Source: Asanoa sp040676615
GTDB lineage: Bacteria; Actinomycetota; Actinomycetes; Mycobacteriales; Micromonosporaceae
Assembly: GCF_040676615.1 (NCBI RefSeq)
Contig: NZ_JBFAPI010000009.1
Coordinates: 186,001-250,000 of the forward strand
DNA: 64,000 nucleotides
Direction: 5' to 3'
The notes under the pieces are model-generated. The model saw only the letters and a program-made list of their open reading frames with translations. It did no database searches and had not been told where the DNA came from. A program made the translations under genes and the position numbers. Below, piece by piece: positions 42,400 through 50,923 of this stretch (position 1 is the stretch's first letter; the number at the start of each line of letters is the position of its first letter).

Positions 42400-43278
42400 G
42401 TGGCGTACAGCTTCACCAACTCCAGCGGCACGCAGTTCTTCCTGCACTCGAAGCGGGTCACCCTCCGCGGCGGCAAAGAGCAGCCCATCTACTTCTTCGC
42501 CAAGGAGGTCCGGTCGGCTGACGCCGTCAGCTATCTGCCCGACGGCTACGAGGTGTGGGAGAACCTCCGCAACGGGTTCCCGACCCTGCGGCGCCGGCCG
42601 CTGACGGGGGAGTCGTCGGGCGACGGTGGCCGGGCGGAGATCGTCATCGAGCCAGGTGCCGACGAGCTGACGGTTTCCCTCGTCGGCGACGACAACCTGG
42701 GCGTGAAGCTGCCGACCGGCGAGATCCTGCGGGTCGATCCGCGGGCCTACGTCGCCGCCGGTGGGGTGGCCCGGGCCGTCGACACACTGGAATCGCTGCT
42801 CGCCGACCCGACCACGAGCGAACTGACCTACCAGCGTCTGCTCGAGGAGAACCCGGAGATCCTGCTGCTCGACGAGTACGTCGAGGCCCGTCCCCAGATC
42901 AGCCTGACGCCGAACGACAGCACGCTGATACCCGACTTTCTCCTCCGGCCGGTCGGTCACGACCTCTGGGACATCCTCGAACTCAAGCGGCCGTCGGCCA
43001 CGGTGTTGACCACCCGGGGCGGGCGGCCGCAGTTCACCCGCGAGGTGGCTGCGGCCGTCGCCCAGCTCCGGTCCTATGCGGAGGCCGTCGACGACCCCGC
43101 GGTCCGGGACCGGCTCGAAGCCCGCTACGGCATCCGGATGTTTCGGCCCCAGCTGCACCTGGTCGTCGGCCGGCTGGTGCCGCTCGACCGGGTGGCCCTC
43201 AAGCGGGCGTCCGACCCGTTCATCCGGGTCGTGGGCTGGGACGAACTCGTCATGCGGGCGCGGCGCCGGTTTCGCTGA
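42400..43278 (+). CDS. Shedu-like (SduA/DUF4263) PD-(D/E)XK nuclease with N-terminal accessory domain
   Basis: About 292 residues. Residues 1-65 form a small domain, AYSFTNSSGTQFFLHSKRV followed by LRGGKEQPIYFFAKEV. I have seen this elsewhere as a stand-alone short protein of unknown function. The C-terminal part matches the Shedu nuclease core. It has LLEENPEILLLDEYVEARPQ, then IPDFLLRP with Asp179, then ILELKRPS with Glu194 and Lys196, a D-x14-ExK catalytic set. A Gln-containing helix (AAVAQLRSYAEAV) follows, as in the family. Shedu proteins are anti-phage nucleases. I chose GTG at 42400 because the AYSF opening looks natural; TTG at 42388, overlapping the previous stop, is the alternative. 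A defence role is inferred. Confidence 0.82.
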   Translation: MAYSFTNSSGTQFFLHSKRVTLRGGKEQPIYFFAKEVRSADAVSYLPDGYEVWENLRNGFPTLRRRPLTGESSGDGGRAEIVIEPGADELTVSLVGDDNLGVKLPTGEILRVDPRAYVAAGGVARAVDTLESLLADPTTSELTYQRLLEENPEILLLDEYVEARPQISLTPNDSTLIPDFLLRPVGHDLWDILELKRPSATVLTTRGGRPQFTREVAAAVAQLRSYAEAVDDPAVRDRLEARYGIRMFRPQLHLVVGRLVPLDRVALKRASDPFIRVVGWDELVMRARRRFR

Positions 43279-43281
43279 CGG

Positions 43282-45210
43282 TCAGTGCAGGGCGCGCAGG
43301 AAGCGTTCGGCCGCCGGGACGGCGGTTTCGCCGCTGCCACCGCCGTTTTCGACGAAGACCGCGAACGCCACGTCGCCCTGCCAACCCACGAACCAGGCGT
43401 GCGTGTGCGCCGGGTTGTCGTCGAACTCCGCCGTGCCGGTCTTGCCGGACACCGCGCCGCCAGGGACGTCCTTCAGCGCTGTCGCCGTCCCTGACGTGAC
43501 CACCTGCCGCATCATCGCCCGCAGCGGGTCCAGGGACTGCGCCTTCAGCGCGGCTCCCGGCTTGGCCGGGCGGTCGGCGATCACCGAGGGCGGCACGACC
43601 GAACCCTTCGCGACCGCCGCCGTCGCCGACGCCATCGCCAACGGGGAGACCAGCGTGGTCCCCTGGCCGAAGGCGGCGGCGGCGCGTTCCGCGTCGGAGC
43701 CGCCGGTCGAGACCTTGCCGCTGAACGCGTCGACCCCCATGTCCCAGGTCCCCTCGAGACCCAACGAGCGCCCTGCCTCGGCCAGGCCGTCGGCGCCCAG
43801 TTCGGGAGCGAGCGACGCGAACGCCGTGTTGCACGACTTCGCGAAGTCGACCTGGAACGGCACCTTGCCGAGCGCGAAGCTCTCCGAGTTCTTGAACGAC
43901 CGGCCGTCGACGGTGAACGTCTTCGGGCAGTCGACGGGAGTCGACGGGGTGACCTTGCCGGCGTCGAGCAGGCCGAGCGCGCTGACCACCTTGAACGTCG
44001 AGCCCGGCGGCACCTGCGCGGTGAAGGCCAGGTTCTCGCCCGTCCCGCCGTCGGGGCCGTTGGCCGCCGCCAGCACCGCGCCGTCGCTGACCCGGACCGC
44101 GACCAGGGCCGAGCGCTGCTTGACCCCGGCCAACGCCGTGTCGGCGGCGTTCTGGGTGCGGACGTCAAGGGTCGTCTTCACCGGCGCACCGGGCTTGGGC
44201 TGGGCCCGGAACAACTCCTCGCCGTCGTTGACCTCGCCGTCCGGCGCCTTCTGGGAGATCACGACGGCCACGCCGGGCGTACCCCGCAACTGCTGGTCGA
44301 ATGCCTGTTGAATGCCGCCGTGGCCGACCAGGTCGCCCTCCGCGACCAGGTCGGGGTTCTTGTCGATGTCTTCCTTGAGCGCCGGGTCGGCCGAGCCGAG
44401 CAGCGCGCGGGCGAAAGCCCGGGTCGGCGCCAGGTCGCGCTTCTCCTCCCGGAACCGGGTGCCCTCCAGCGGCTGGATCTTGGACCTGATCTGCTGGTAG
44501 GCGTCGGCCCGCAACGTCACCACCTCGAGGAACTGCTCCGGGTGCTCGGCCGACTTGATCTTCTGAGGCAGGTCTTTGAGGTCGATCGGCGGCAGCGCCG
44601 GTCGCACGGACTTGAACGCGGCGTCCAACGCCGCGGTGATGCCGGCCGGGTCGTCGACGCCCGCCGGCTCGACGCCGACCACGACCACGTCGCGCGGCTC
44701 GACGATCGGCTTGCCTGCGCCGTCCAGGACGCCGGCCCGGGCCGGCCGCTGGCGGCGCAGCGCGAGCTGGTCGCCGCTCTTCAGCTTCGCGTTGACCAGT
44801 GCCGGCTCCCAGATCACGGACCAGACGTCGTCTTTGCCCTGTACGAGCCGGACTGTCGACGGATAGGCCCAGTGCGTACCGCCGGGCAGGGTCCAGTCGA
44901 TATTGATCTTCGCGGTGGCGCTCTTCTCGACCTCTTCCACAGACCCGTCGCGGTGCACCGCGGGCGGCGACAGCTCGCCGGAGAGCTCCTTGAGAGCGGT
45001 CGCCACGTCGGTGGCGGCGACCTTCGCGCCGGTGCCCTCGACGAAGGGGATCGACGCCAGATCGCCGCGCTGCCAACCGGTCAGGAACGCGTCGACGGCC
45101 TCGTCGGGGCCGGTGTCGCCGGAGCAACCGGCGAGTCCGGCGGCGAGGAGCGCGAGGCCCACCAGCGCCGCGGCGGGACGTTTTTTCATCATCGGGTACG
45201 ACCGACGCAT
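43282..45210 (-). CDS. Penicillin-binding transpeptidase with MecA-type N-terminal domain, predicted lipoprotein
   Basis: This roughly 642-residue class B PBP begins with a basic segment and a hydrophobic stretch ending LLAAGLAGCSG, a lipobox, so it is predicted to be a lipoprotein. Residues 30-150 form an NTF2-like MecA_N domain. The transpeptidase domain has the active-site SxxK in PPGSTFKVV near residue 403, SCN near 460, and KTGTAEF near 588. All catalytic motifs are intact. The ATG at 45210 is used; MM at 45192/45189 is an alternative. It cross-links peptidoglycan at the outer membrane face. It is convergent with the Shedu-like gene (3-base gap) and divergent from glutamate dehydrogenase. 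Confidence 0.93.
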   Translation of the reverse strand: MRRSYPMMKKRPAAALVGLALLAAGLAGCSGDTGPDEAVDAFLTGWQRGDLASIPFVEGTGAKVAATDVATALKELSGELSPPAVHRDGSVEEVEKSATAKINIDWTLPGGTHWAYPSTVRLVQGKDDVWSVIWEPALVNAKLKSGDQLALRRQRPARAGVLDGAGKPIVEPRDVVVVGVEPAGVDDPAGITAALDAAFKSVRPALPPIDLKDLPQKIKSAEHPEQFLEVVTLRADAYQQIRSKIQPLEGTRFREEKRDLAPTRAFARALLGSADPALKEDIDKNPDLVAEGDLVGHGGIQQAFDQQLRGTPGVAVVISQKAPDGEVNDGEELFRAQPKPGAPVKTTLDVRTQNAADTALAGVKQRSALVAVRVSDGAVLAAANGPDGGTGENLAFTAQVPPGSTFKVVSALGLLDAGKVTPSTPVDCPKTFTVDGRSFKNSESFALGKVPFQVDFAKSCNTAFASLAPELGADGLAEAGRSLGLEGTWDMGVDAFSGKVSTGGSDAERAAAAFGQGTTLVSPLAMASATAAVAKGSVVPPSVIADRPAKPGAALKAQSLDPLRAMMRQVVTSGTATALKDVPGGAVSGKTGTAEFDDNPAHTHAWFVGWQGDVAFAVFVENGGGSGETAVPAAERFLRALH

Positions 45211-45383
45211 GCCAACAGATCCTTCCCCCGGGAACACCAGGGACCCTAGTACGCGGTGCAAAGAGGGTAAGAGCATCCGTACTCAGGGAACACCTGATCC
45301 GGCGCTGGACCTCGTCCGCCGCCGCCGTACGCTGAAACTTGATTTGGCCCACAGCGTGGTGGGTTTCGAGGGGAGTGGCACCG

Positions 45384-48300
45384 ATGGACCGGCGTCAGGC
45401 GCGCACGTTGCAGGATGCTTCGGAGGAATACGACACGGCGTTGGACACGGACGCTCCGTTCGTATCCGTCGGGGCCGGCTCCGCGACCGGCGACGACAGC
45501 GACGACAGCGAGATCGACGAACCGGTACCCAATGCCGAGCGGCTGGCCGCCGAAGCGGTCGCCCTCGCCGGCCCCGGCAGCCCCGAAGCCGCCCTGGTCG
45601 CCCGCTTCTGGCGGTTCGCGCCCGACGAGGAGCTGATCGGCTACACCGCGCGGGAGATGGTCGACGCCGCGCTGAGCCACCGCGAGCTGGCCGAGCAGCG
45701 GATGCCGGGCCAGCTCAAGCTGCGGATAACCGAGCCGGTAGCCGACCTGCCACACACCGTGATCGAGATCGCCACCGACGACATGCCGTTCCTGGTGGGC
45801 TCGGTCACCGCCCTGCTGATCGGCCGGCACCTCGACATCCACCTGCTGGTCCACCCGCTGGTCGTGGTCCGCCGCGAGCCGATGGGCAAGCTGGTCGAGG
45901 TGGCCGCCGAGGTCGAGCCCGACGACGCCATCGCCGGCGACATCGTGGAGAGCTGGATGCGCGTCGAGATCGACGCGATCCGCGACGCGACCGAGCGCGA
46001 GCAGCTCGAGCGCGAGCTGGTGCGGGTGCTCACCGACGTACGCGAAGCCGTCGAAGACTGGCCCCGGATGCGCCAGCAGGCCCTGGCCATCGCCGACGAG
46101 CTGGAGGCGACCCGGGGCACCGACGCCCGCCCGCCGGTGCCGGAGAAAGACATCACCGACTCGGTCGAGCTGCTCCGCTGGCTGGCCCACGAGCACTTCA
46201 CCTTCCTCGGCTACCGCGAATACAAGCTGGTCCGGGGCGAGAGCGGCGAGCAGCTGCTGGCCGCCCAGATGGGCACCGGGCTGGGCATCCTGCGCCAGGA
46301 CCAGACCGCACCGCTGGCGCTGACCGCGCTGCCGCCCGAGGCGCGGGCCAAGGTGCTGGAGAAGCGGCTGCTGATCATCACCAAGGCCAACTCGCGGGCC
46401 ACGGTGCAGCGCAGTGCCTACCTCGACTACATCGGCTTCAAGATCTTCGATGACAACGGCGAGGTGATCGGCGAGCGGCGCTTTCTCGGCCTGTTCTCCA
46501 GCGCCGCCTACCGCACCAGCGTGCGCAACCTGCCGGTGGTCCGCCGCAAGGTCTCCGAGGTGTTCGACCGTTCCGGGCTCTCGCCCCGCAGCCACTCCGG
46601 CAAGGACCTGTTGCAGATCCTCGAGACGTACCCCCGCGACGAGCTCTTCCAGATCAAGACCGACGACCTCTACCGCGCGGTGATCGGCGTGCTGCGGATG
46701 GCCGGCCGCCGGCAGCTGCGCGTCTTCGTCCGTCGCGACGGCTACGGCCGGTTCATCTCGTGCCTGATCTACCTGCCCCGCGACCGGTTCACCACGCACA
46801 ACCGGCTGCGGATGCAGGGGATCCTGCTGCGCCGGTTCAACGGGGTCGGGCTCGACTACACGACCCGGGTCACCGAGTCGTTGCTGGCCCGGGTGCACGT
46901 CGTGGTGCGCACCGACCCGACCAACCCGCCCGGCGAGGTCGACGTCGACGCGCTGGCCGAGGAGTTGGCCGAGGCGACCCGGCTCTGGGACGACGACTTC
47001 TCGTTGATGCTCACCCGCAAGCTCGGCGACGAGCAGGGCAAACTCCTCTTCACGCGGTACGCGGACGCGTTCCCCGACGGCTACAAGGAGGAGAACAACC
47101 CGTACGAGGCGTTCAAGGACCTGGCCAAGCTGGAGTTGCTCGAAGAGCCCGGCCAGCTCGAGATGCACCTGTTCCGGAAGAACCGCGACGACGACAACGT
47201 GCGGTTCAAGGTCTTCCGCTACGGCGAGCCGATGGTGCTCTCGGCCGTGCTGCCGGTGCTGCACTCGCTCGGCGTGCGGGTCGCCGACGAGCGCCCCTAC
47301 GAGGTCGAGCGCGCCGACGGCACCGTCTACCTCTACGACTTCGGCCTGGAACTGCCGGCCGGGCAGGGGCTGCCGACCGCCGTACGCCCGCATGTCGAAA
47401 ATGCCTTCGCCGCGGCCTGGCGTCGTGAGGCCGAGGTCGACGGCTTCAACCAACTCGTGCTTTTGGCCGGCCTGACCTGGCGGCAGGCGGTGATCCTGCG
47501 GGCCTACGCCAAATATCTGCGGCAGGCCGGCACGGTCTTCTCGCAGGACTACATGGAGTCGACGTTCGTCGCCTACCCGGAGATCGCGGCCCGGCTGGTC
47601 GAGCTCTTCGAGGTGCGCTTCTCGCCGCGGCTGGCCCTGGCCGACGACGAGCGCGACGAGCGCGCGGGGCAACTGGTCGACGAGATCGGCAAGCGCCTCG
47701 ACGACGTCACCAGCCTCGACCAGGACCGGATCCTGCGCTCCTACCTGACGCTGATCCAGGCCACCTTGCGGACCAGCTTCTTCCAGCGCGGCAGCGACGG
47801 CCGGCCGAAGTCCTATGTGGCCTTCAAGCTCGACCCGCAGGCCGTGCCCGACCTGCCGGCGCCGCGGCCCAAGTTCGAGATCTTCGTCTACTCGCCCCGG
47901 TTCGAGGGCGTGCACCTGCGGTTCGGCCCGGTCGCCCGGGGCGGGCTGCGCTGGTCCGACCGCCGTGAAGACTTCCGCACCGAGGTGCTCGGCCTGGTCA
48001 AGGCGCAGATGGTGAAGAACGCCGTCATCGTGCCGGTCGGCGCCAAGGGCGGGTTCGTGCTCAAGCAGCTTCCGGGCGACCGCGACGAGGCGGTGGCCTG
48101 CTACAAGCTGTTCATCACCGCGCTGCTCGACGTCACCGACAACATCGTGGGCGGCGAGATCAAACACCCGACCGATGTCGTACGCCACGACGGCGACGAC
48201 CCCTATCTCGTGGTGGCCGCCGACAAGGGCACCGCGACGTTCTCCGACTACGCAAACGCGATATCGGTGGCGCACGGGTTCTGGCTCGGTGACGCGTTCG

Positions 48301-50318
48301 CGTCCGGCGGGTCGGCGGGCTACGACCACAAGAAGATGGGCATCACCGCGCGCGGTGCCTGGGAGTCGGTCAAGCGGCACTTCCGCGACCTGGGCACCGA
48401 CATCCAGACCACCGACTTCACCGTCGTCGGTGTCGGTGACATGTCCGGCGACGTGTTCGGCAACGGGATGCTGCTCTCGCCCCACATCCGGCTGCTGGCC
48501 GCCTTCGACCACCGGCACATCTTCCTCGACCCCGCCCCCGACGCCTCTTCGTCCTTTGTGGAACGCAAGCGGCTGTTCGACCTGCCGCGCTCGTCCTGGG
48601 CCGACTACGACAAGTCGCTGATCTCGGAAGGCGGAGGGGTGTTCGCCCGTACCCTCAAGTCGATCCCGATCTCCGCCCAGGTGCGCGAGGCGTTGGGGCT
48701 CGGCGACGAGGTGACGGCGCTGTCCCCGCCCGAGTTGCAGAAGGCGATCCTGCAGGCCCCCGCGGATCTACTGTGGAACGGCGGCATCGGCACCTACATC
48801 AAGGCGTCGACCGAGTCGCACGCCGAGGTCGGCGACAAGTCCAACGACGCGATCCGGGTCAACGGCAAGCAGGTCCGGGCGCGGGTGGTGGGCGAGGGCG
48901 GCAACCTGGGTCTGACCCAGCTCGGCCGGATCGAGTACGCGCTTCGTGGCGGCAGCGTCTACACCGACTTCATCGACAACTCGGCCGGCGTCGACTGCTC
49001 CGACCACGAGGTCAACATCAAGATTCTGCTCGGCGGCGCGGTCGCCGACGGCGAGTTGACCGTGCCCGACCGCGACAAGCTGCTGGCCGAGATGACCGAC
49101 GAGGTCTCGACGCTGGTGCTGGCCGACAACTACAGCCAGGCCAGAGCGCTGGGCACCGCTCTGGTCCAGGCGGCGTCGTTGCTGCCGGTGCACCGCCGGA
49201 TGATCATCGAGATGGAGCGGTCCGGCCTGCTCGACCGCGCGCTCGAGGGGTTGCCGACCGACGAGGAGCTGGCCGCCCGCCCGGCCGGCCTGACCGCGCC
49301 GGAGTTCGCGGTGCTGCTGGCCTACGTGAAGATCGACCTGGAGAACCAGGTGCTGGCCGACCCGGTGGTCGACGAGGCGTGGACGTTCGACGTGCTGTCG
49401 TCCTACTTCCCGACCCCGTTGCGCAAGGCGTACGCCGACCGGATGGCCGGCCATCGCCTGCGCCGCGAGATCGTCACCACGATGCTGGTCAACGAGGTGG
49501 TCAACCGGGGCGGCACCTCGTTCGTCTTCCGCACCATGGAGGAGACCGGCGCGTCCGCGGCTGACGTCATCCGGGCCTACGTGGTCACCCGCGAGGTCTA
49601 TGGCCTGCGCGACCTGTGGGCCGCGGTCGAGGCGCTCGACAACCAGGTCCCGACGGTCGCGCAGACGAAGATCTATCTGGAGTTGCGGCGCCTGCTCGAC
49701 CGCGCGGTCCGCTGGCTGGTGACCAACCGCCGCTCGCCGCTCGACGTGACCGGCGAGATCGCCCGCTTCGCCGCGGTGGCCGACCTGCTCGGCCAACTCG
49801 ACACCCGCTTCGTGGGCAGCGAACGCGAGGCGCTGCTGGCGCACATGGAGGAGGTCGAGTCCCGCGGCATGCCGGCCAGCCTGGCCGCCGCCGCGTCCCG
49901 GGTGATGTACGGCTTCGGCCTGATCGACGTGGTCGAAACGGCCCGCGTGACGGCCCGCAGCCCCAGCGACGTCGCCCAGATCTACTTCGTGCTCAGCGAC
50001 CACCTGCGGGTCGACGAGTTGCTCTCGAAGATCTCGCTGCTGCCGCGGGAAGACCGCTGGCAGACGCTGGCCCGGATGGCGCTGCGCTACGACCTCTACG
50101 CCGCGCTGGCGGCCCTGACCCAGGGCGTGCTGCAGTCCACTCCGGACGGCGCACCGGTCGAGGAGCGGGTGGCGGCCTGGGAGGCCGCCAACGCCACGGC
50201 GGTGGCCCGTTCGAAGCGGGCGATCACCGAGTTCGCCGACTCCAACGCGGACCTCGCCGCTCTGTCGGTCCTGCTGCGCCAGATCCGTCAACTCGTCCGC
50301 ACCTCCTCCGCCAGCTGA
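45384..50318 (+). CDS. NAD-specific glutamate dehydrogenase, large (GDH-180) class
   Basis: This 1,644-residue enzyme converts glutamate to 2-oxoglutarate and ammonium with NAD. It is as large as the Streptomyces type. The N-terminal half contains ACT-like regulatory segments (LPHTVIEIATDDMPFLVGSV). The catalytic core includes GGLRWSDRREDFRTEVLGLV and NAVIVPVGAKGGFVLK, where the Lys binds substrate. The C-terminal half has the helical domain typical of this class. The ATG at 45384 has GAGGGGAG about eight bases upstream, which fixes the start. It ends at a strong intrinsic terminator (50333-50367). It is monocistronic and divergent from the PBP gene. Confidence 0.96.
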   Translation: MDRRQARTLQDASEEYDTALDTDAPFVSVGAGSATGDDSDDSEIDEPVPNAERLAAEAVALAGPGSPEAALVARFWRFAPDEELIGYTAREMVDAALSHRELAEQRMPGQLKLRITEPVADLPHTVIEIATDDMPFLVGSVTALLIGRHLDIHLLVHPLVVVRREPMGKLVEVAAEVEPDDAIAGDIVESWMRVEIDAIRDATEREQLERELVRVLTDVREAVEDWPRMRQQALAIADELEATRGTDARPPVPEKDITDSVELLRWLAHEHFTFLGYREYKLVRGESGEQLLAAQMGTGLGILRQDQTAPLALTALPPEARAKVLEKRLLIITKANSRATVQRSAYLDYIGFKIFDDNGEVIGERRFLGLFSSAAYRTSVRNLPVVRRKVSEVFDRSGLSPRSHSGKDLLQILETYPRDELFQIKTDDLYRAVIGVLRMAGRRQLRVFVRRDGYGRFISCLIYLPRDRFTTHNRLRMQGILLRRFNGVGLDYTTRVTESLLARVHVVVRTDPTNPPGEVDVDALAEELAEATRLWDDDFSLMLTRKLGDEQGKLLFTRYADAFPDGYKEENNPYEAFKDLAKLELLEEPGQLEMHLFRKNRDDDNVRFKVFRYGEPMVLSAVLPVLHSLGVRVADERPYEVERADGTVYLYDFGLELPAGQGLPTAVRPHVENAFAAAWRREAEVDGFNQLVLLAGLTWRQAVILRAYAKYLRQAGTVFSQDYMESTFVAYPEIAARLVELFEVRFSPRLALADDERDERAGQLVDEIGKRLDDVTSLDQDRILRSYLTLIQATLRTSFFQRGSDGRPKSYVAFKLDPQAVPDLPAPRPKFEIFVYSPRFEGVHLRFGPVARGGLRWSDRREDFRTEVLGLVKAQMVKNAVIVPVGAKGGFVLKQLPGDRDEAVACYKLFITALLDVTDNIVGGEIKHPTDVVRHDGDDPYLVVAADKGTATFSDYANAISVAHGFWLGDAFASGGSAGYDHKKMGITARGAWESVKRHFRDLGTDIQTTDFTVVGVGDMSGDVFGNGMLLSPHIRLLAAFDHRHIFLDPAPDASSSFVERKRLFDLPRSSWADYDKSLISEGGGVFARTLKSIPISAQVREALGLGDEVTALSPPELQKAILQAPADLLWNGGIGTYIKASTESHAEVGDKSNDAIRVNGKQVRARVVGEGGNLGLTQLGRIEYALRGGSVYTDFIDNSAGVDCSDHEVNIKILLGGAVADGELTVPDRDKLLAEMTDEVSTLVLADNYSQARALGTALVQAASLLPVHRRMIIEMERSGLLDRALEGLPTDEELAARPAGLTAPEFAVLLAYVKIDLENQVLADPVVDEAWTFDVLSSYFPTPLRKAYADRMAGHRLRREIVTTMLVNEVVNRGGTSFVFRTMEETGASAADVIRAYVVTREVYGLRDLWAAVEALDNQVPTVAQTKIYLELRRLLDRAVRWLVTNRRSPLDVTGEIARFAAVADLLGQLDTRFVGSEREALLAHMEEVESRGMPASLAAAASRVMYGFGLIDVVETARVTARSPSDVAQIYFVLSDHLRVDELLSKISLLPREDRWQTLARMALRYDLYAALAALTQGVLQSTPDGAPVEERVAAWEAANATAVARSKRAITEFADSNADLAALSVLLRQIRQLVRTSSAS

Positions 50319-50332
50319 CCCTGACCCACCCC

Positions 50333-50367
50333 GACGCCCGTCGCGCCCTGCGGCGGGCGTCTCTTTT
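50333..50367 (+). terminator. Intrinsic terminator after glutamate dehydrogenase
   Basis: An eight-base stem GACGCCCG (50333-50340) pairs with CGGGCGTC (50354-50361), followed by a TCTTTTT run. It is one of the few U-tract terminators in this window and it ends just before the -35 element of the copper module. Confidence 0.8.
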
Positions 50368-50370
50368 TGC

Positions 50371-50398
50371 TTGACTTGATACCCCCCGGGGGTATGCT
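50371..50398 (+). promoter_or_regulatory. Strong promoter of the copper module, probably leaderless
   Basis: A TTGACT -35 element (50371-50376) and TATGCT -10 element (50393-50398) are separated by 16 bases. Transcription would start near 50405-50406, at the ATG of the DUF4396 gene, so the message is probably leaderless. The operator palindrome lies between and partly over the -10 box. Confidence 0.75.
50379..50395. promoter_or_regulatory. CsoR-type copper operator 1
   Basis: The 17-base palindrome ATACCCCCCGGGGGTAT has perfect eight-base arms around a central C. It matches the C/G-rich inverted repeat bound by CsoR-family copper repressors, and it sits in the promoter spacer, where binding would block RNA polymerase. 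No csoR gene is in this window. Confidence 0.75.
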
Positions 50399-50405
50399 CG
50401 ACGGC

Positions 50406-50879
50406 ATGGACAATCTGACGCGCCTGGCAGTTTCGGCGACCTTGCACTGCTTGACCGGATGTGCGATCGGCGAGGTGCTGGGGATGGTGATCGGCACCGC
50501 ATTCGGGCTGTCCAATGCCGTGACGATCGTGTTGGCCATCGTGCTGGCGTTCCTGTTCGGCTACTCGCTGACGATCCGGCCCGTCCTGCGCTCGGGCGTG
50601 CCGGTCAAGGCCGCCATCGGGGTCGCGCTCGCCGCCGACACCGTGTCGATCGCCGTGATGGAACTGGTCGACAACGGGATGCTGCTGGTCATCCCCGGTG
50701 CGATGGCGGCCGGCCTGGGCGACGGCCTCTTCTGGGTCAGCCTCGCCGCCGCCCTGGTGGTCGCCGCCGTGGTCACCGTGCCGGTCAACCGCTGGATGAT
50801 CGCCCGCGGGCGGGGGCACGCCGTCGTGCACCACTACCACCACGGGCACGAAGGGCACGAAGCGGGCGGAACCGCATGA
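50406..50879 (+). CDS. DUF4396 membrane protein with histidine-rich C-terminus
   Basis: This 157-residue membrane protein has about four hydrophobic helices. ATLHCLTGCAIGEVLGMVIG near the N-terminus and GLFWVSLAAALVVAAVVTVP at the end are characteristic of DUF4396. The C-terminal tail HAVVHHYHHGHEGHEAGG is rich in His and could bind metal. The Cys pair in CLTGC may do so as well. The ATG at 50406 lies at the predicted transcription start. The stop overlaps a possible ATG of the copper ATPase frame (ATGA), so the two genes are linked. It is probably an accessory copper-handling protein, inferred from position and His content. Confidence 0.85.
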   Translation: MDNLTRLAVSATLHCLTGCAIGEVLGMVIGTAFGLSNAVTIVLAIVLAFLFGYSLTIRPVLRSGVPVKAAIGVALAADTVSIAVMELVDNGMLLVIPGAMAAGLGDGLFWVSLAAALVVAAVVTVPVNRWMIARGRGHAVVHHYHHGHEGHEAGGTA

Positions 50880-50896
50880 ACCAGCAGACGATCGGG

Positions 50897-50913
50897 ATAC
50901 CTCCCGGGGGTAA
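50897..50913. promoter_or_regulatory. CsoR-type copper operator 2
   Basis: ATACCTCCCGGGGGTAA has the same layout as operator 1, with mismatches at one inner pair and the outermost base. It lies just upstream of the GTG start at 50924, and could give a second, copper-responsive start for the ATPase alone. If the ATG at 50876 is the true start, the site would be inside the coding region. Confidence 0.6.
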
Positions 50914-50923
50914 GGTGAACAGC

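Noticed and set aside
45246..48518. Very long open frame antisense to glutamate dehydrogenase
   Set aside because: High GC leaves few stop codons on the opposite strand. The translation is Arg/Gly/Asp-rich noise with no motifs, while the plus strand encodes a clear GDH.
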